Part shown: positions 18,007 through 26,927 of the stretch, in pieces | Numbering within the stretch: position 1 is the stretch's first letter | Layout: each line of letters begins with the position of its first letter | DNA from: Zhihengliuella halotolerans | Lineage (GTDB): Bacteria; Actinomycetota; Actinomycetes; Actinomycetales; Micrococcaceae | Direction of reading: 5' to 3' | DNA: 64,000 nucleotides | Assembly (NCBI RefSeq): GCF_004217565.1 | Contig: NZ_SHLA01000001.1 | Coordinates: 3,410,001 to 3,474,000 of the forward strand | The notes under the pieces: model-generated | What the model saw: only the letters and a program-made list of their open reading frames with translations | What the model was told of the DNA's origin: nothing | Databases searched by the model: none | Translations under genes and position numbers: made by a program

Positions 18007-18012
18007 ATTCTA
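18007..18012 (-). promoter_or_regulatory. Candidate -10 element for jetABC
   Basis: On the minus strand TAGAAT lies about 75 nt before the jetA start and fits a sigma-70-type -10; no convincing -35 was seen. This would give a leader of roughly 65 nt. Confidence 0.35.
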
Positions 18013-18056
18013 GGCCACGGTGCTGAACACGCGCTGGTCGAAGTGCTCTGCGCCTC

Positions 18057-18082
18057 AACACCGTGCGCGAACACCGTGCGCG
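18057..18082. repeat. 13-bp perfect tandem duplication
   Basis: AACACCGTGCGCG occurs twice head to tail (18057-18069, 18070-18082), with a partial related copy near 18025. It lies between the jetA promoter region and the end of the DUF1206 gene. It may be a replication-slippage duplication; a binding site is possible but unsupported. Confidence 0.6.
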
Positions 18083-18099
18083 CGAGGGCCGGGGCCGAG

Positions 18100-18915
18100 T
18101 CAGCGCATGGTGTCGAACCGGGCGCGGAGCACCTGGTACGCGCCGTAGAGCACCAGCCCCGCGGCCAGGGCCAGCAGCCACCATGGGCCGTACGGCTGGT
18201 CCCGCACGGACTGCAGCGCGCCGTCGAGCCCGCGGGAGTCGTTCGGGTCGTTCTGGACGGTGGCGACGACGAACAACAGGCCGAGGGAGGCCAGAACGAG
18301 CCCCTTGGCGATGTACCCCGCCGTGCCCAAGATCGTGGTGACGAGGCGGATGGGGCTGTTGGGCAGCGTGTGCAGGTCCTTGGGGAAGCGGCGGGAGAGG
18401 CCCTTGTAGATGTGATAGCCGGCGACGACGAGGATCGCCACCCCGACGCCGATGAGCAGCGCCGAGCCGGCCGGGTTCTTCATGAGTTCGGCGGAGAGGC
18501 TCTGCGTGCTCTCCGCGGAGCTGCTCCTCGCTCCGAGCGCGTAGCGCAGGATCGTCACCGCGATGGTGAGGTAGACCGCCGTCGTGCCGGCATTCTTGAG
18601 GCGACCCGTAACCTTTTCACGGCCGAACAGCGCCCGGCCCAGCATCCACAGCCCGAGCAGGGCGCAGGCGGCGCCGGCGAGCACGAGGCCCGCGACACCG
18701 AACGGCCGCGCGGCGACGGCCTGCAACGCGCCGGTGTGATCGGCGTCCGCGCTGCCGCCGAGGGCGACGATCGCCGTCAGCCAGCCGAGAATCATGTGCA
18801 GCACGCCGCTGGTGACGTAGCCCGACCGGGCGAGCGCCGCGAAGCGGTCGTCGTGGACGGCGGAGCGGGCGGCGCGCAGCGGCTTCGACGTGCTGGATTC
18901 TCCGCGGTCCTTCAT
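18100..18915 (-). CDS. DUF1206 family membrane protein
   Basis: A 271-aa protein with three repeats of a two-span module (GYVTSGVLHMILGWLTAIVA; AGTTAVYLTIAVTILRYAL; TAGYIAKGLVLASLGLLFVV), as in DUF1206 proteins, which are common in actinobacteria and of unknown function. I take the ATG at 18915 because TATGCT, a good -10, ends 7 nt upstream, suggesting a leaderless message; an alternative ATG is four codons earlier. It stands alone, divergent from the gltS-type gene. Confidence 0.8.
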   Translation of the reverse strand: MKDRGESSTSKPLRAARSAVHDDRFAALARSGYVTSGVLHMILGWLTAIVALGGSADADHTGALQAVAARPFGVAGLVLAGAACALLGLWMLGRALFGREKVTGRLKNAGTTAVYLTIAVTILRYALGARSSSAESTQSLSAELMKNPAGSALLIGVGVAILVVAGYHIYKGLSRRFPKDLHTLPNSPIRLVTTILGTAGYIAKGLVLASLGLLFVVATVQNDPNDSRGLDGALQSVRDQPYGPWWLLALAAGLVLYGAYQVLRARFDTMR

Positions 18916-19003
18916 GAGCACAAGCATAGAGCCAGACCGCCAGCCCGGCTGGGGTGTCGACGCGTCGAGACACCGCTGTTGCCGACGTGGGACGTGCCTG
19001 CTC

Positions 19004-19039
19004 TAGCATTGATGAGTTGCCGAGGGGAGTGCCCTCGGC
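19004..19039 (+). promoter_or_regulatory. -10 element and 5'-leader hairpin before the glutamate symporter
   Basis: TAGCAT (19004-19009) fits a -10. Ten nt downstream a perfect 8-bp stem GCCGAGGG (19019-19026) and CCCTCGGC (19032-19039) with a GAGTG loop is followed by TTTCTC. The transcript would begin with this hairpin, which could be an RNA-stability element or a weak attenuator. Confidence 0.5.
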
Positions 19040-19066
19040 TTTCTCATGTTCGACAAAGAGGTGTAC

Positions 19067-20425
19067 ATGACCGCGTGGTCCCTGTTTACCGATCTTGGCT
19101 GGATCTGCGCCCTGCTGCTCGTGGGCGCCTTCCTGCGCGCCAAGGTGCCGTTCATCCAGAGCATCTTCCTGCCGTCGAGTCTCATCGCGGGGGTCCTGGG
19201 CCTCGTGCTCGGCCCGAAGATGCTCGGGATCATTCCCTTCTCCTCGGAGATCTCCAGCTACGCGGGTGTCTTGATCGCCGTGGTCTTCGCCGCCTTGCCG
19301 TTCACCTCCAAGGTGGCCTCGCTCAAGGGCGTAATGCGGTCCGTGGGGACGATGTGGGCGGTGTCGCAGTCGGCGGTGGTCCTGCAATGGGGTGTGGGGC
19401 TGCTCTTCGCGCTCGGCGTCGTCAGCATCTTCTTCTCCTCGGTTCCGGACGGTTTCGGGCTGATGATCGCCACGGGATTCATGGGTGGGCACGGCACGGC
19501 CGCCGCCATCGCCGAGAGCTTCGGCGACCGCTGGCCCGAAGCGGCGAGCCTGGGCATGACGGCCGCGACCGTGGGCATCATCGTCTCCGTCGTGGGCGGC
19601 ATCATCCTCATCAAGATCGAGTCCATGCGCGGCAACACGGTCTATCTCTCGCATTTCAAGGACCTGCCGCGCAGCCTGCGCACGGGCATGATCGAACCAG
19701 AGAAGCGAGAATCGATCGCCTCAAGCCCCGTCTCCTCGATGTCGATCGACCCGATGATCTACCACGCCGGAGTCCTCTTCGCGATCGCCGGTCTCTCCTA
19801 CGTGATCTCCGACTGGGCCGGGTCCATGGTGGAGGGCCTGAACATCCCGACCTTCTCCGTCGCGTTCATCGTCGGGTACCTGGTGTTCGGCGTGATGACC
19901 AAGGCCGGCGCCCTGCGCCACTTCGACACCCGGCTCTTCGAACGCACCTCGAGTTCGTCGACCGACCTGCTGGTCGCGTTCGGGATCGCCTCGATCGACC
20001 CGGCCATTGTCGTCGCCTACGCCGGACCGCTCGCGCTGCTGATGGTCTTCGGGATCGTCGCGATGGTGGGGTTCTACTTCTTCGTCGCCAAGCGCTTCTT
20101 CACCGACCACAAGGTCGAGCAGTCCGTTTTCACGTGGGGCTGGGGCACGGGAACGGTCGCGATGGGGATCGCCCTCCTGCGCGTCGTCGACCCTCAGATG
20201 CGATCCAAGACCCTCGACTACTACGGCCTGGCCTACATCCCCATCGGCTTCGGCGACATCGCCTTCGTCGCGTTGCTGCCGGCGCTGATCATGGCCGGCC
20301 TGGCCTGGCCGGCGGCGATCACGCTGACTGTCGCCGGGGTCGCGATCCTCACCGCAGCGAGGCTGCTGCGCCGGAAGGGTGCGCAGTCGCCGGACGAGGT
20401 CAAGGTCCCGGCCGCCGTCGACTGA
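19067..20425 (+). CDS. Sodium/glutamate symporter-like membrane protein (GltS family)
   Basis: A 452-aa protein with about ten to twelve membrane spans and two inverted half-repeats; the motif GFMGGHGTAAAIAESF matches the glycine-rich re-entrant hairpin of GltS-type carriers, mirrored by FTWGWGTGTVAMGIALLRVVD. It would import glutamate or a related dicarboxylate with sodium. The start at 19067 is supported by AAAGAGG just upstream; an ATG seven codons earlier lacks a ribosome site. It stands alone, preceded by a leader hairpin. Confidence 0.8.
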   Translation: MTAWSLFTDLGWICALLLVGAFLRAKVPFIQSIFLPSSLIAGVLGLVLGPKMLGIIPFSSEISSYAGVLIAVVFAALPFTSKVASLKGVMRSVGTMWAVSQSAVVLQWGVGLLFALGVVSIFFSSVPDGFGLMIATGFMGGHGTAAAIAESFGDRWPEAASLGMTAATVGIIVSVVGGIILIKIESMRGNTVYLSHFKDLPRSLRTGMIEPEKRESIASSPVSSMSIDPMIYHAGVLFAIAGLSYVISDWAGSMVEGLNIPTFSVAFIVGYLVFGVMTKAGALRHFDTRLFERTSSSSTDLLVAFGIASIDPAIVVAYAGPLALLMVFGIVAMVGFYFFVAKRFFTDHKVEQSVFTWGWGTGTVAMGIALLRVVDPQMRSKTLDYYGLAYIPIGFGDIAFVALLPALIMAGLAWPAAITLTVAGVAILTAARLLRRKGAQSPDEVKVPAAVD

Positions 20426-20491
20426 TTTTCAGGAGATTCCTAGCGGGCCGGGGTTCACAGGCCGCGGGCCGGATTCTACGCTGAAAAGACC

Positions 20492-20521
20492 GGTCCCGTT
20501 GAAGGGACCCCGCCTGCGGGG
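20492..20521 (+). promoter_or_regulatory. Two adjoining hairpins in the SRPBCC gene leader
   Basis: GGTCCC/GGGACC (20492-20509) and CCCCGC/GCGGGG (20508-20521) form overlapping, mutually exclusive stems between the symporter gene and the SRPBCC gene. They may act as a terminator for the upstream gene or as leader structure; no T-run follows. Confidence 0.4.
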
Positions 20522-20575
20522 CCGGACGAGCTGATCCTGAACGGACGCTCGAACGCCGACCCGAAGGAGTGCATC

Positions 20576-21166
20576 ATGGCAACGGTCTCCGAACGCATCG
20601 AAGTCCTCGTCCCCGTGAGTACCGCCTACAACGAGTGGACGCAGTTCGAATCCTTCCCGCGGTTCATGCACGCTGTCCAGGACGTCACACAGGTCGACGA
20701 CGCCACCAACCGCTGGACGGTCTCCGTCGCGGGCGTCGAACGCACCTTCCGGACCCGTATCACCGAGCAGGTGCCCGACGAGGTCATCGCCTGGGAGACC
20801 ATCGATGGCAAGGGCCACAACGGGCGCGTGACGTTCACGTCGATCGAGGTGGCCGAGTCGGAACCGGACCCGGACAACCTGCACGTCGCGGGCTCAGGCC
20901 CGTTTGTGGCCGGGCTCGAGGTGACGGCGGCGACGCGCGGCCTGCACGTCACTCCGGAACCCGAGGAGCCGGCCATGCCGAAGGGCCGACCGGGCACGCT
21001 CGTCGAGGTCGAGATCACGTGGGACGACGAGACGTTCCTCGAGAAGCTCGGCGACAAGCTGGGCCTCGACGACGCTCAGGTGAAGCGGGATCTGCGCCGG
21101 TTCAAGAAGCTCGTCGAGGCCGAAGGGGCCGAGGGCGAATGGCGCGGCGAGATCCACGATGGGTAG
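20576..21166 (+). CDS. SRPBCC-family (polyketide cyclase/dehydrase-like) protein
   Basis: A 196-aa cytoplasmic protein with an SRPBCC/START-like fold: MATVSERIEVLVPVSTAYNEWTQFESFPRFM is the usual N-terminal beta strand and helix, written here only as its pattern (VSERIEVLVPVSTAYNEW), followed by ITEQVPDEVIAWETIDGKG and the C-terminal long helix. A linker at about 95-130 is an insertion relative to short family members. Such proteins bind hydrophobic ligands in a cavity; the ligand is unknown. AAGGAG lies 7 nt before the ATG. Confidence 0.8.
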   Translation: MATVSERIEVLVPVSTAYNEWTQFESFPRFMHAVQDVTQVDDATNRWTVSVAGVERTFRTRITEQVPDEVIAWETIDGKGHNGRVTFTSIEVAESEPDPDNLHVAGSGPFVAGLEVTAATRGLHVTPEPEEPAMPKGRPGTLVEVEITWDDETFLEKLGDKLGLDDAQVKRDLRRFKKLVEAEGAEGEWRGEIHDG

Positions 21167-21175
21167 GGGCCGGGA

Positions 21176-21937
21176 TCACGCGATCGTGAAGCCGCCGTCG
21201 ATGCGCAGGTCCGCCCCGTTGACCATGGCCGCCTCCGTCGAGACGAGGTAGAGCGCGGCCGCCGCGACCTCCCGCGGCTCCGCGAAGCGCCGGGCGGGGA
21301 TCTGGGCTTTGTGCGCCTCGCCGCGCGGACCCGCCCAGGCCTCGCGGCCCATGTCGGTGAGCACGACCGTCGGCGAGAGCGTGTTGGCCGTGACCCCGTG
21401 CGGGCCGAGTTCCCGGGCGAGTGAACGCGTAAGACCGAAGAGCCCCGACTTGGACGCGGCGTAGGCCGCGTGGTCCTCGAGCGCGACGTGCGCCGCCTGC
21501 GAGGCGATGTTCACGATGCGGCCGTACCCGGCGCGCTTCATGTGCGTCGCCACGGCCCGGCAGGCGGCGAACGTCCCGGTGAGGTTGACGCCGATCACCC
21601 GGTCCCAATGCTCGTCGGGGACCTCCGTGACCGGGGCCAGCAGGGCGATGCCCGCTGAGTTCACGAGGATGTCGATCCGCCCCAGGGCGCTGGCGAGGTC
21701 GTCCACGGCGCGCGTGAGCGCATCGCGGTCCGTGACGTCGACGGCGAGGGTACGCGCCTCCAGACCGTCGGCGGCAAGCGCATCCGCCGCGGCGCCCAGG
21801 GCGGCGGCGTCGCGGTCGGCCAGCACGACGACGGCGCCTCGTTCCGCGAGCGCGCGGGCGATCGCGTTGCCCAGGCCGGACGCGCCGCCGGTGACGATCG
21901 CCGTGCGGCCGGTCAGGTCGAAGAAGCCGCCGCCCAT
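21176..21937 (-). CDS. Short-chain dehydrogenase, D-threitol dehydrogenase-like (GolD/DthD family)
   Basis: A 253-aa SDR: cofactor motif TGGASGLG, NSAG, the catalytic S-Y-K set (NIASQ, YAASKSG) and the C-terminal block SPTVVLTDMG, which I associate with the GolD/DthD group that oxidises D-threitol or galactitol-type polyols at C2. It is the last gene of the tetritol operon, coupled to the isomerase gene by a TGATG overlap. It would make D-erythrulose from D-threitol with NAD+. Substrate assignment is by context and family. Confidence 0.75.
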   Translation of the reverse strand: MGGGFFDLTGRTAIVTGGASGLGNAIARALAERGAVVVLADRDAAALGAAADALAADGLEARTLAVDVTDRDALTRAVDDLASALGRIDILVNSAGIALLAPVTEVPDEHWDRVIGVNLTGTFAACRAVATHMKRAGYGRIVNIASQAAHVALEDHAAYAASKSGLFGLTRSLARELGPHGVTANTLSPTVVLTDMGREAWAGPRGEAHKAQIPARRFAEPREVAAAALYLVSTEAAMVNGADLRIDGGFTIA

Positions 21938-22410
21938 CAGCAGGCCCCCGTCTGTTCGAACGCGGTGATGGAGCGGACCTTCTCCTGTGAGGGGCTCTCC
22001 GGGTCGAACGCGTAGCCGAGCCACTCGGACGCCAGGCGCCGCGCCAGCTCGCGGCCGATCACGCGCTGGCCCAGGCAGAGGACCTGGGCGTCGTTGGAGA
22101 GGACCGAGCGCTCCACGGAGAACGAGTCGTGGGCCGTCACGGCGCGGATCCCCGGCACCTTGTTGGCCGAGATGGCGACTCCGAGGCCGGTGCCGCAGAT
22201 CAGGAGGGCACGGTCGGCGCGGCCGTCCGCGACAAGCTGTGCCGCTTCGACGGCGATGCGGGGGTAGGGGGTGTGCCCGTCGGCGTCGACCCCGACGTCG
22301 ATCACGGACGCGACGCGGGCGTCGGCCTCGAGGTCGGCCCGAATCGCCTCCTTGTAGTCGAACCCGGCGTCGTCGCAGCCGACGACGAGGCGCAGTTGCT
22401 GGGTGCTCAT
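21937..22410 (-). CDS. RpiB/LacAB-type sugar-phosphate isomerase (erythrulose-4-phosphate isomerase-like)
   Basis: A 157-aa RpiB-fold isomerase. [13 protein letters not shown] replaces the GSDHAG of ribose-5-phosphate isomerase B, and the active-site loop is [20 protein letters not shown] with the catalytic Cys. The GCDDAGF form is typical of DerI/EryI proteins that convert D-erythrulose 4-phosphate to D-erythrose 4-phosphate, an intermediate of the pentose phosphate pathway. Its place between an erythrulose-type kinase and a threitol-type dehydrogenase supports this. It overlaps the following SDR start. Confidence 0.8.
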   Translation of the reverse strand: MSTQQLRLVVGCDDAGFDYKEAIRADLEADARVASVIDVGVDADGHTPYPRIAVEAAQLVADGRADRALLICGTGLGVAISANKVPGIRAVTAHDSFSVERSVLSNDAQVLCLGQRVIGRELARRLASEWLGYAFDPESPSQEKVRSITAFEQTGAC

Positions 22411-22433
22411 GGTGTCTCCTTCGGGGTGCGCTG

Positions 22434-24140
22434 TCAGCGCACGTGGGTGGCCAATGCGGTGATGATCAGGGACAGCGACGTGGCGCCGGCGTCGGGTGTG
22501 CCGACGCTCTTCTCAGCGAGGGGGCGGGCGCGCCCGAGTGCGGGCCGCAGCGACGCCGTCGCCTCCGCCGCTGCGGTGGCCACGGCGGCGGCCGCGGACC
22601 AGGCCGCGGGCAGCGCTTCGCCGTCGTCGACCGCGGACTCGAGCGTCGCGGCGAAGGGCGCGAGCGCGTCGATGAGCGTCTTGTCGCCCACCTCGGCCTT
22701 GCCGAGTCCGGTTATCGAGTCGCGAAACGCCCGGACGGCGGCGACGGCGTCGCGCGCGGTGTACCGCTCGGCCGTGTCGTCGAGTTCGTTGCCGGCGGCC
22801 TCGAGGGCTGCGCCCCAGAGGATGCCGGAGGTGCCGCCGGCGTCGTCGGCCCACGCGCGACCGGCGGCGCGCAGCACTGCCCGCGGCCCGGCCTGGTCCG
22901 GCACCGACCGGCCCGCCGCGGCGGCGGCCGAGATGCCGCGCACCATGCCGCGGCCGTGGTCGCCGTCGCCGGCGACGGCGTCGATCCGGCCCAGCTCGGC
23001 GCTGTTCTCCTCGAGCAGGGACTGCACGGAGTCGAGCGCGCGGCGGACCGATGCGGCGAGGTCGACGCCGGTGGCGGACGCCTCGACGAGCGGCGCGGCG
23101 GCCGCCGTCGTGCGGACGAGGTCCGCGGCGGCGGCACGCGCCGGGACGGCCGCGCCGACCCGCCGGAACGCCGGGGTGTACGCGTCGGCCGTCCACCAGC
23201 GCTCGAGGTCCGGATCGAGCCACATCAGCGTCAGCGAGCAGCCGCCCATGTCGAGGCTCGTCACGAGCTCGCCGACCTCCGGCTGCACGACCTCGTACCC
23301 GCGCTCGGCCAAAAGGCGCGACACCCGCCCCCAGAGCAGGAACAGCTCCTCGTACTTGGTGTCGCCCAGCCCGTTGAGCACGGGTGCGACGCGGCGGCCG
23401 GCGCCCTCCGGGGCCTCGGCGAGGACGCGGTCGACGAGAAGCTGCGCGAGCTCGTCGGCGGACATGAGCGGGATGTCCTTGATCCCGGGCTCGCCGTGGA
23501 TGCCGAGCCCGAGGCCCAGGTGGCCGTCCGGGACCTCAAACAGCGGGGTCGCCTCCCCGGGCATCGTGCATCCGGAGAACGCGACGCCGAGCGTGCGGGT
23601 CGCGTCGTTTGCGCGGTTGCCGGCCTCCTCGACGGCGTCGAGGTCCAGCCCCTGGGCGGCCGCGGCGCCCAGGACCTTGAAGACCGTGAAATCGCCGGCG
23701 ATGCCGCGGCGCTTGGCTGGGTCGTCCGCCGAGGCGATGTCATCGGTGACGACGACGAGGCGGGCGTCGATCCCCTCGGCGGCCAGGCGTTGCTGGGCGA
23801 GGCCGAAGTTCATGTTGTCGCCGGCGTAGTTTCCGTAGGTGAAGACCACCCCGCGGCCCTGGCTGGCGGCCCGGGCGACGTTGGCCGCCCAGTTCGCCGA
23901 CGGGGAGGTGAAGATGTTCCCGACGACGGCACCGGCGGCGAAGCCCGGGCCGACGAGCCCGGCGAACGCCGGGTAGTGGCCGGAGCCGCCGCCGACGACG
24001 ACCGAGACCTGCTCGGAGCCGGGTGCGGAGGCGGACACGACGCCGCCGTCGACGCCGACCAACCGGTCGGAGTACAGGTCAAGGAAGCCGGCGAGCTGGT
24101 CCTCCATGAAGCGGGCGGGATCGTTGAACAGGGTAGTCAT
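22434..24140 (-). CDS. Dihydroxyacetone-kinase-family enzyme (erythrulose kinase-like)
   Basis: A 568-aa fused DhaK-DhaL kinase. The DhaK half has [15 protein letters not shown] and the His of LGIHGEPG, which covalently binds the keto sugar; the DhaL half (from about residue 370) has the Mg-ATP motif GDGDHGRGM and [12 protein letters not shown]. Related proteins LerK and DerK phosphorylate L- or D-erythrulose in tetritol catabolism, which fits the neighbours better than dihydroxyacetone. It lies 24 nt downstream of the MFS gene and 23 nt before the isomerase gene. Confidence 0.82.
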   Translation of the reverse strand: MTTLFNDPARFMEDQLAGFLDLYSDRLVGVDGGVVSASAPGSEQVSVVVGGGSGHYPAFAGLVGPGFAAGAVVGNIFTSPSANWAANVARAASQGRGVVFTYGNYAGDNMNFGLAQQRLAAEGIDARLVVVTDDIASADDPAKRRGIAGDFTVFKVLGAAAAQGLDLDAVEEAGNRANDATRTLGVAFSGCTMPGEATPLFEVPDGHLGLGLGIHGEPGIKDIPLMSADELAQLLVDRVLAEAPEGAGRRVAPVLNGLGDTKYEELFLLWGRVSRLLAERGYEVVQPEVGELVTSLDMGGCSLTLMWLDPDLERWWTADAYTPAFRRVGAAVPARAAAADLVRTTAAAAPLVEASATGVDLAASVRRALDSVQSLLEENSAELGRIDAVAGDGDHGRGMVRGISAAAAAGRSVPDQAGPRAVLRAAGRAWADDAGGTSGILWGAALEAAGNELDDTAERYTARDAVAAVRAFRDSITGLGKAEVGDKTLIDALAPFAATLESAVDDGEALPAAWSAAAAVATAAAEATASLRPALGRARPLAEKSVGTPDAGATSLSLIITALATHVR

Positions 24141-24164
24141 GAGTCGGGAGTCCTTACGAGTGGA

Positions 24165-25562
24165 TCAGGCGTCGGCGGGGGACGTGGTCACGGGTGCGGC
24201 ACGGCGGCCGAAGAGCCGGCCGTATTTCTCCTTGGCCTCGTCCTCCGGCACTTTGAGGTGGCGGATCATCGCGAAGGCGCAGGCGTACAGGGCAACGAAC
24301 GTCCATACGACGACGGAGTTCCGCGTGAAGTCGTCCCAGCCCAGGCCGGCGGCGATGTTGAAGACAATCGCGACGACGGCGGAACCGAGGAACGTGGCGC
24401 CGCCGGCCGCCGTCGTATACATCGCGATGGCCGCGCCGCGGTGGTTCGGAGCGAGGGCCGGCATGATCGCGCCCATCGGCACGAATCCGGCGAGCAGGCA
24501 GCCGAAGATGCAGCCGGCCACGACGGAGGCGATGTAGCCCCACGTCGAGCCCGCCGGCACCATGTGCGGGACGTACCACCAGAGCAGCAGGCCGATCGCG
24601 GAGCCGGCGATGCCGAACCACTTGACGGTGCGGCGCCAGCCCCAGCGGTCGCCGATGGCGCCGAAGACGGCGTTGACGAGGATGTTCGTCGCGTACACGG
24701 CGACGGTCATGGCGAGCCAGCGGGACTGGCCCCAGCCGAGCGTCGTGGAGATGACGGCGGGGAGCATGATGAACATGCCGAACTGCGGGGCGGTGTTGAT
24801 GAGGCGGATGAGGAAGCCCATGGCGACCTTGCGGTTCGTGAACGTCAGGCGCAGCCCGGCGGTCAACACCTGCGCCGCGGACTCGCCGGCGGGGGCGATC
24901 CGCTGCGATCCCCGGGCGTCCTTGATGCCGAACCAGGAGATCAGGAAACCGGCCGCGACGAGCACCGCGGCGAGCCACATGGCCCCCGTCTCGCCGGCGC
25001 GCCCGCCGCCGAAGGTCGGGATCGCGCCGATGGCGACGAGCGAGCCCAGGGTCGGCAGGCCGCCCGTGTACATCACGTAGAACCAGCCGATGGCGGTGGA
25101 GTTGCGCTCCGGCGGGGCGGTGATATTGACCCAGACGATGAAGGCGAACGCGAACATCGGGAAGCCGAAGCCGCGCAGGAAGTATGTCACGGCGGCCATC
25201 TCGAGGCTGCCCGCGGACAGGGAGATCAGGAACAGGACCTGGAAGACGAGGAAAATCGCCGCGCCGATCGCCATCACGCGGCGCGGGCCGAACAGGTCGG
25301 AGAGCGATCCGCCGAGGTAGGAGGCGATGAGCACGGCCACGGAGTGCCCGGTGATGATGGAGGAGATCGTGGCCTCGGGGGAGCCGAGGACGTCCACCAT
25401 GTGCGGAGTCAGGATGTTGGACTCGAGGCCGACGGCCGTCATGACGAGGAGCAGGCCCAGGAAGCCGAAGCGCAGCATGTGCGGCATGCCGGCCCGGTCC
25501 AGGCGCGTCTCGTCGGGGTGCCCTGCGGGCAGCGGGCGGGCGGCGGTTCCGGTGGTGCTCAT
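24165..25562 (-). CDS. MFS polyol transporter (RbtT/DalT/CsbX-like)
   Basis: A 465-aa carrier with about 12 spans, the MFS loop GGSLSDLFGPRRVMAIG and a charged central loop. It resembles the ribitol/arabitol transporter group. In this operon it is likely the tetritol importer. The start at 25562 overlaps the dehydrogenase stop as ATGA. The C-terminus ends in a charged cytoplasmic tail. Confidence 0.82.
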   Translation of the reverse strand: MSTTGTAARPLPAGHPDETRLDRAGMPHMLRFGFLGLLLVMTAVGLESNILTPHMVDVLGSPEATISSIITGHSVAVLIASYLGGSLSDLFGPRRVMAIGAAIFLVFQVLFLISLSAGSLEMAAVTYFLRGFGFPMFAFAFIVWVNITAPPERNSTAIGWFYVMYTGGLPTLGSLVAIGAIPTFGGGRAGETGAMWLAAVLVAAGFLISWFGIKDARGSQRIAPAGESAAQVLTAGLRLTFTNRKVAMGFLIRLINTAPQFGMFIMLPAVISTTLGWGQSRWLAMTVAVYATNILVNAVFGAIGDRWGWRRTVKWFGIAGSAIGLLLWWYVPHMVPAGSTWGYIASVVAGCIFGCLLAGFVPMGAIMPALAPNHRGAAIAMYTTAAGGATFLGSAVVAIVFNIAAGLGWDDFTRNSVVVWTFVALYACAFAMIRHLKVPEDEAKEKYGRLFGRRAAPVTTSPADA

Positions 25563-26728
25563 GCTGTCTCACCGCCCTGCAGGTTCGCGGCCGAACCGGA
25601 CGGGACGGGCCCGTTCGGGAGGATCGAGACCTTGACCGAGCCGCCGGCGGAGTCGGCGACCATGTCGAGGGCCTCCTGGAAGCGCTCGAGCGGGAACTGG
25701 TGCGTGCAGATCGTCTCCATGGGCAGCGTGCCGCTCTCGATGAGCTTGATCGCCGCCGGCCAGCAGTGCGGGCCGAGGTGCGCGCCGAGGACGTCGAGCT
25801 CCTTGTCGTCGGAGATGATCGACCAGTCGACGCTCGGCTTGTCCTTGAAGACGGAGTACTCGACGAACCGCCCCAGCTTGCGCAGCAGGTTCAGGCCCTG
25901 CCCGACGGCGGAGGGGTGCCCGGTCGCCTCGATGTAGACGTCCGCGCCGTAGCCGCCCGTGAGCTCCTTGACGGCCGCGACGGCGTCGGTCCGTGCGATG
26001 TTGATGACGACGTCGGCGCCGCACGCCGTGGCGAGCTCGAGCTTCTCATCCAGCATGTCGAGGGCGATGATGCGCAGCGGGTTCTTCTGCCGCGCCCCGG
26101 CGATCGCGGAGAGGCCGATCGGGCCGGCGCCGGCGACCACCACGGTGTCCTCGAACTGGATGGAGGCGCGCTCGACGGCGTGCATGGCACAGGAGAGCGG
26201 CTCCGAGAAGGCGGCGAAGTGGCCGGGCAGGTCGGCGGCGACCCGGTGCGTGAGGGCCCGGGTGGGGACCAGCACGTACTCGGCCATGGCGCCGTCGTGC
26301 CCCTTGAACCCGAACATCTCGTGCGGCTCGCACATCCAGTAGATGCCGCGGGAGCAATAGAAGCAGTCGGTGCACGGCACGATCTGCTCGCACGCGAGGC
26401 GGTCGCCGAGGCCGACGCCGCGGGTCTCCAGCGCGCCGTCGCCTGCGGCGACGACCGTGCCGACGAATTCGTGCCCGGGGATGCGGTCGCGCTCGGCCCA
26501 GGCCGGCTTGTGCGCCCCGCCCCAGAACTTCTCCGCGCCCTGGTAGCACTTCAGGTCCGAGGCGCAGACGCCGACGGCGTCGGTGCGCAGGAGGAGCTCG
26601 CCCGGCCCCGGGGTCGGCACAGGTCGCTCCTCGAGTCGGTAGTCCTCTGGGCCGTGTACGACGACGGCCCGCATCGTCGCGGGCAGGTTCGTCCCGCTGG
26701 GGGCGGGGATGGTGGTTGCCTCAGTCAC
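25559..26728 (-). CDS. Zinc-dependent alcohol dehydrogenase, erythritol/L-threitol dehydrogenase-like
   Basis: A 389-aa medium-chain dehydrogenase. Catalytic zinc ligands are in VGVCASDLKC and GHEFVG; the structural zinc site is the CTDCFYCSRGIYWMC cluster; the cofactor loop is VVVAGAGPIGLSA. The sequence pattern (MFGFKGHDGAMAEY) matches the EltD group that oxidises erythritol and L-threitol to L-erythrulose. The start is the GTG at 26728, with AAGGAG 8 nt upstream; other in-frame ATGs lack a ribosome site. It is the first gene of the five-gene tetritol operon, divergent from its regulator. Confidence 0.82.
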   Translation of the reverse strand: MTEATTIPAPSGTNLPATMRAVVVHGPEDYRLEERPVPTPGPGELLLRTDAVGVCASDLKCYQGAEKFWGGAHKPAWAERDRIPGHEFVGTVVAAGDGALETRGVGLGDRLACEQIVPCTDCFYCSRGIYWMCEPHEMFGFKGHDGAMAEYVLVPTRALTHRVAADLPGHFAAFSEPLSCAMHAVERASIQFEDTVVVAGAGPIGLSAIAGARQKNPLRIIALDMLDEKLELATACGADVVINIARTDAVAAVKELTGGYGADVYIEATGHPSAVGQGLNLLRKLGRFVEYSVFKDKPSVDWSIISDDKELDVLGAHLGPHCWPAAIKLIESGTLPMETICTHQFPLERFQEALDMVADSAGGSVKVSILPNGPVPSGSAANLQGGETA

Positions 26729-26839
26729 GCTGATCACTCCTTGACACATGGTCATCTCGGTTAGGTCGACGCTGCGGCGGGCCTGTCGAGGTGTGGCGCA
26801 GACCATGTGCGTGGCGTCACAACCCATAGTGAGCGACTC

Positions 26840-26868
26840 GCGAACAAACGTCAAGCACATATGTTCAC
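26840..26868. promoter_or_regulatory. Operator between tetritol operon and SorC regulator
   Basis: Arms GCGAACAAACGT (26840-26851) and ACATATGTTCAC (26857-26868) match as an inverted repeat at 9 of 12 positions with a 5-nt spacer. On the minus strand a -35-like TTGACG (26854-26849) sits inside it. This is a good candidate site for the SorC-family regulator controlling the divergent dehydrogenase promoter. Confidence 0.65.
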
Positions 26869-26927
26869 AGGGAGGATTTGGCGCGATACGGTGGAAGTGC
26901 TCCAGTACGATGAGGGCGGAGGCGAAT

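Noticed and set aside
18057-18082. 13-bp tandem repeat as a CRISPR or operator element
   Set aside because: Only two abutting copies with no spacers and no symmetry; more likely slippage.
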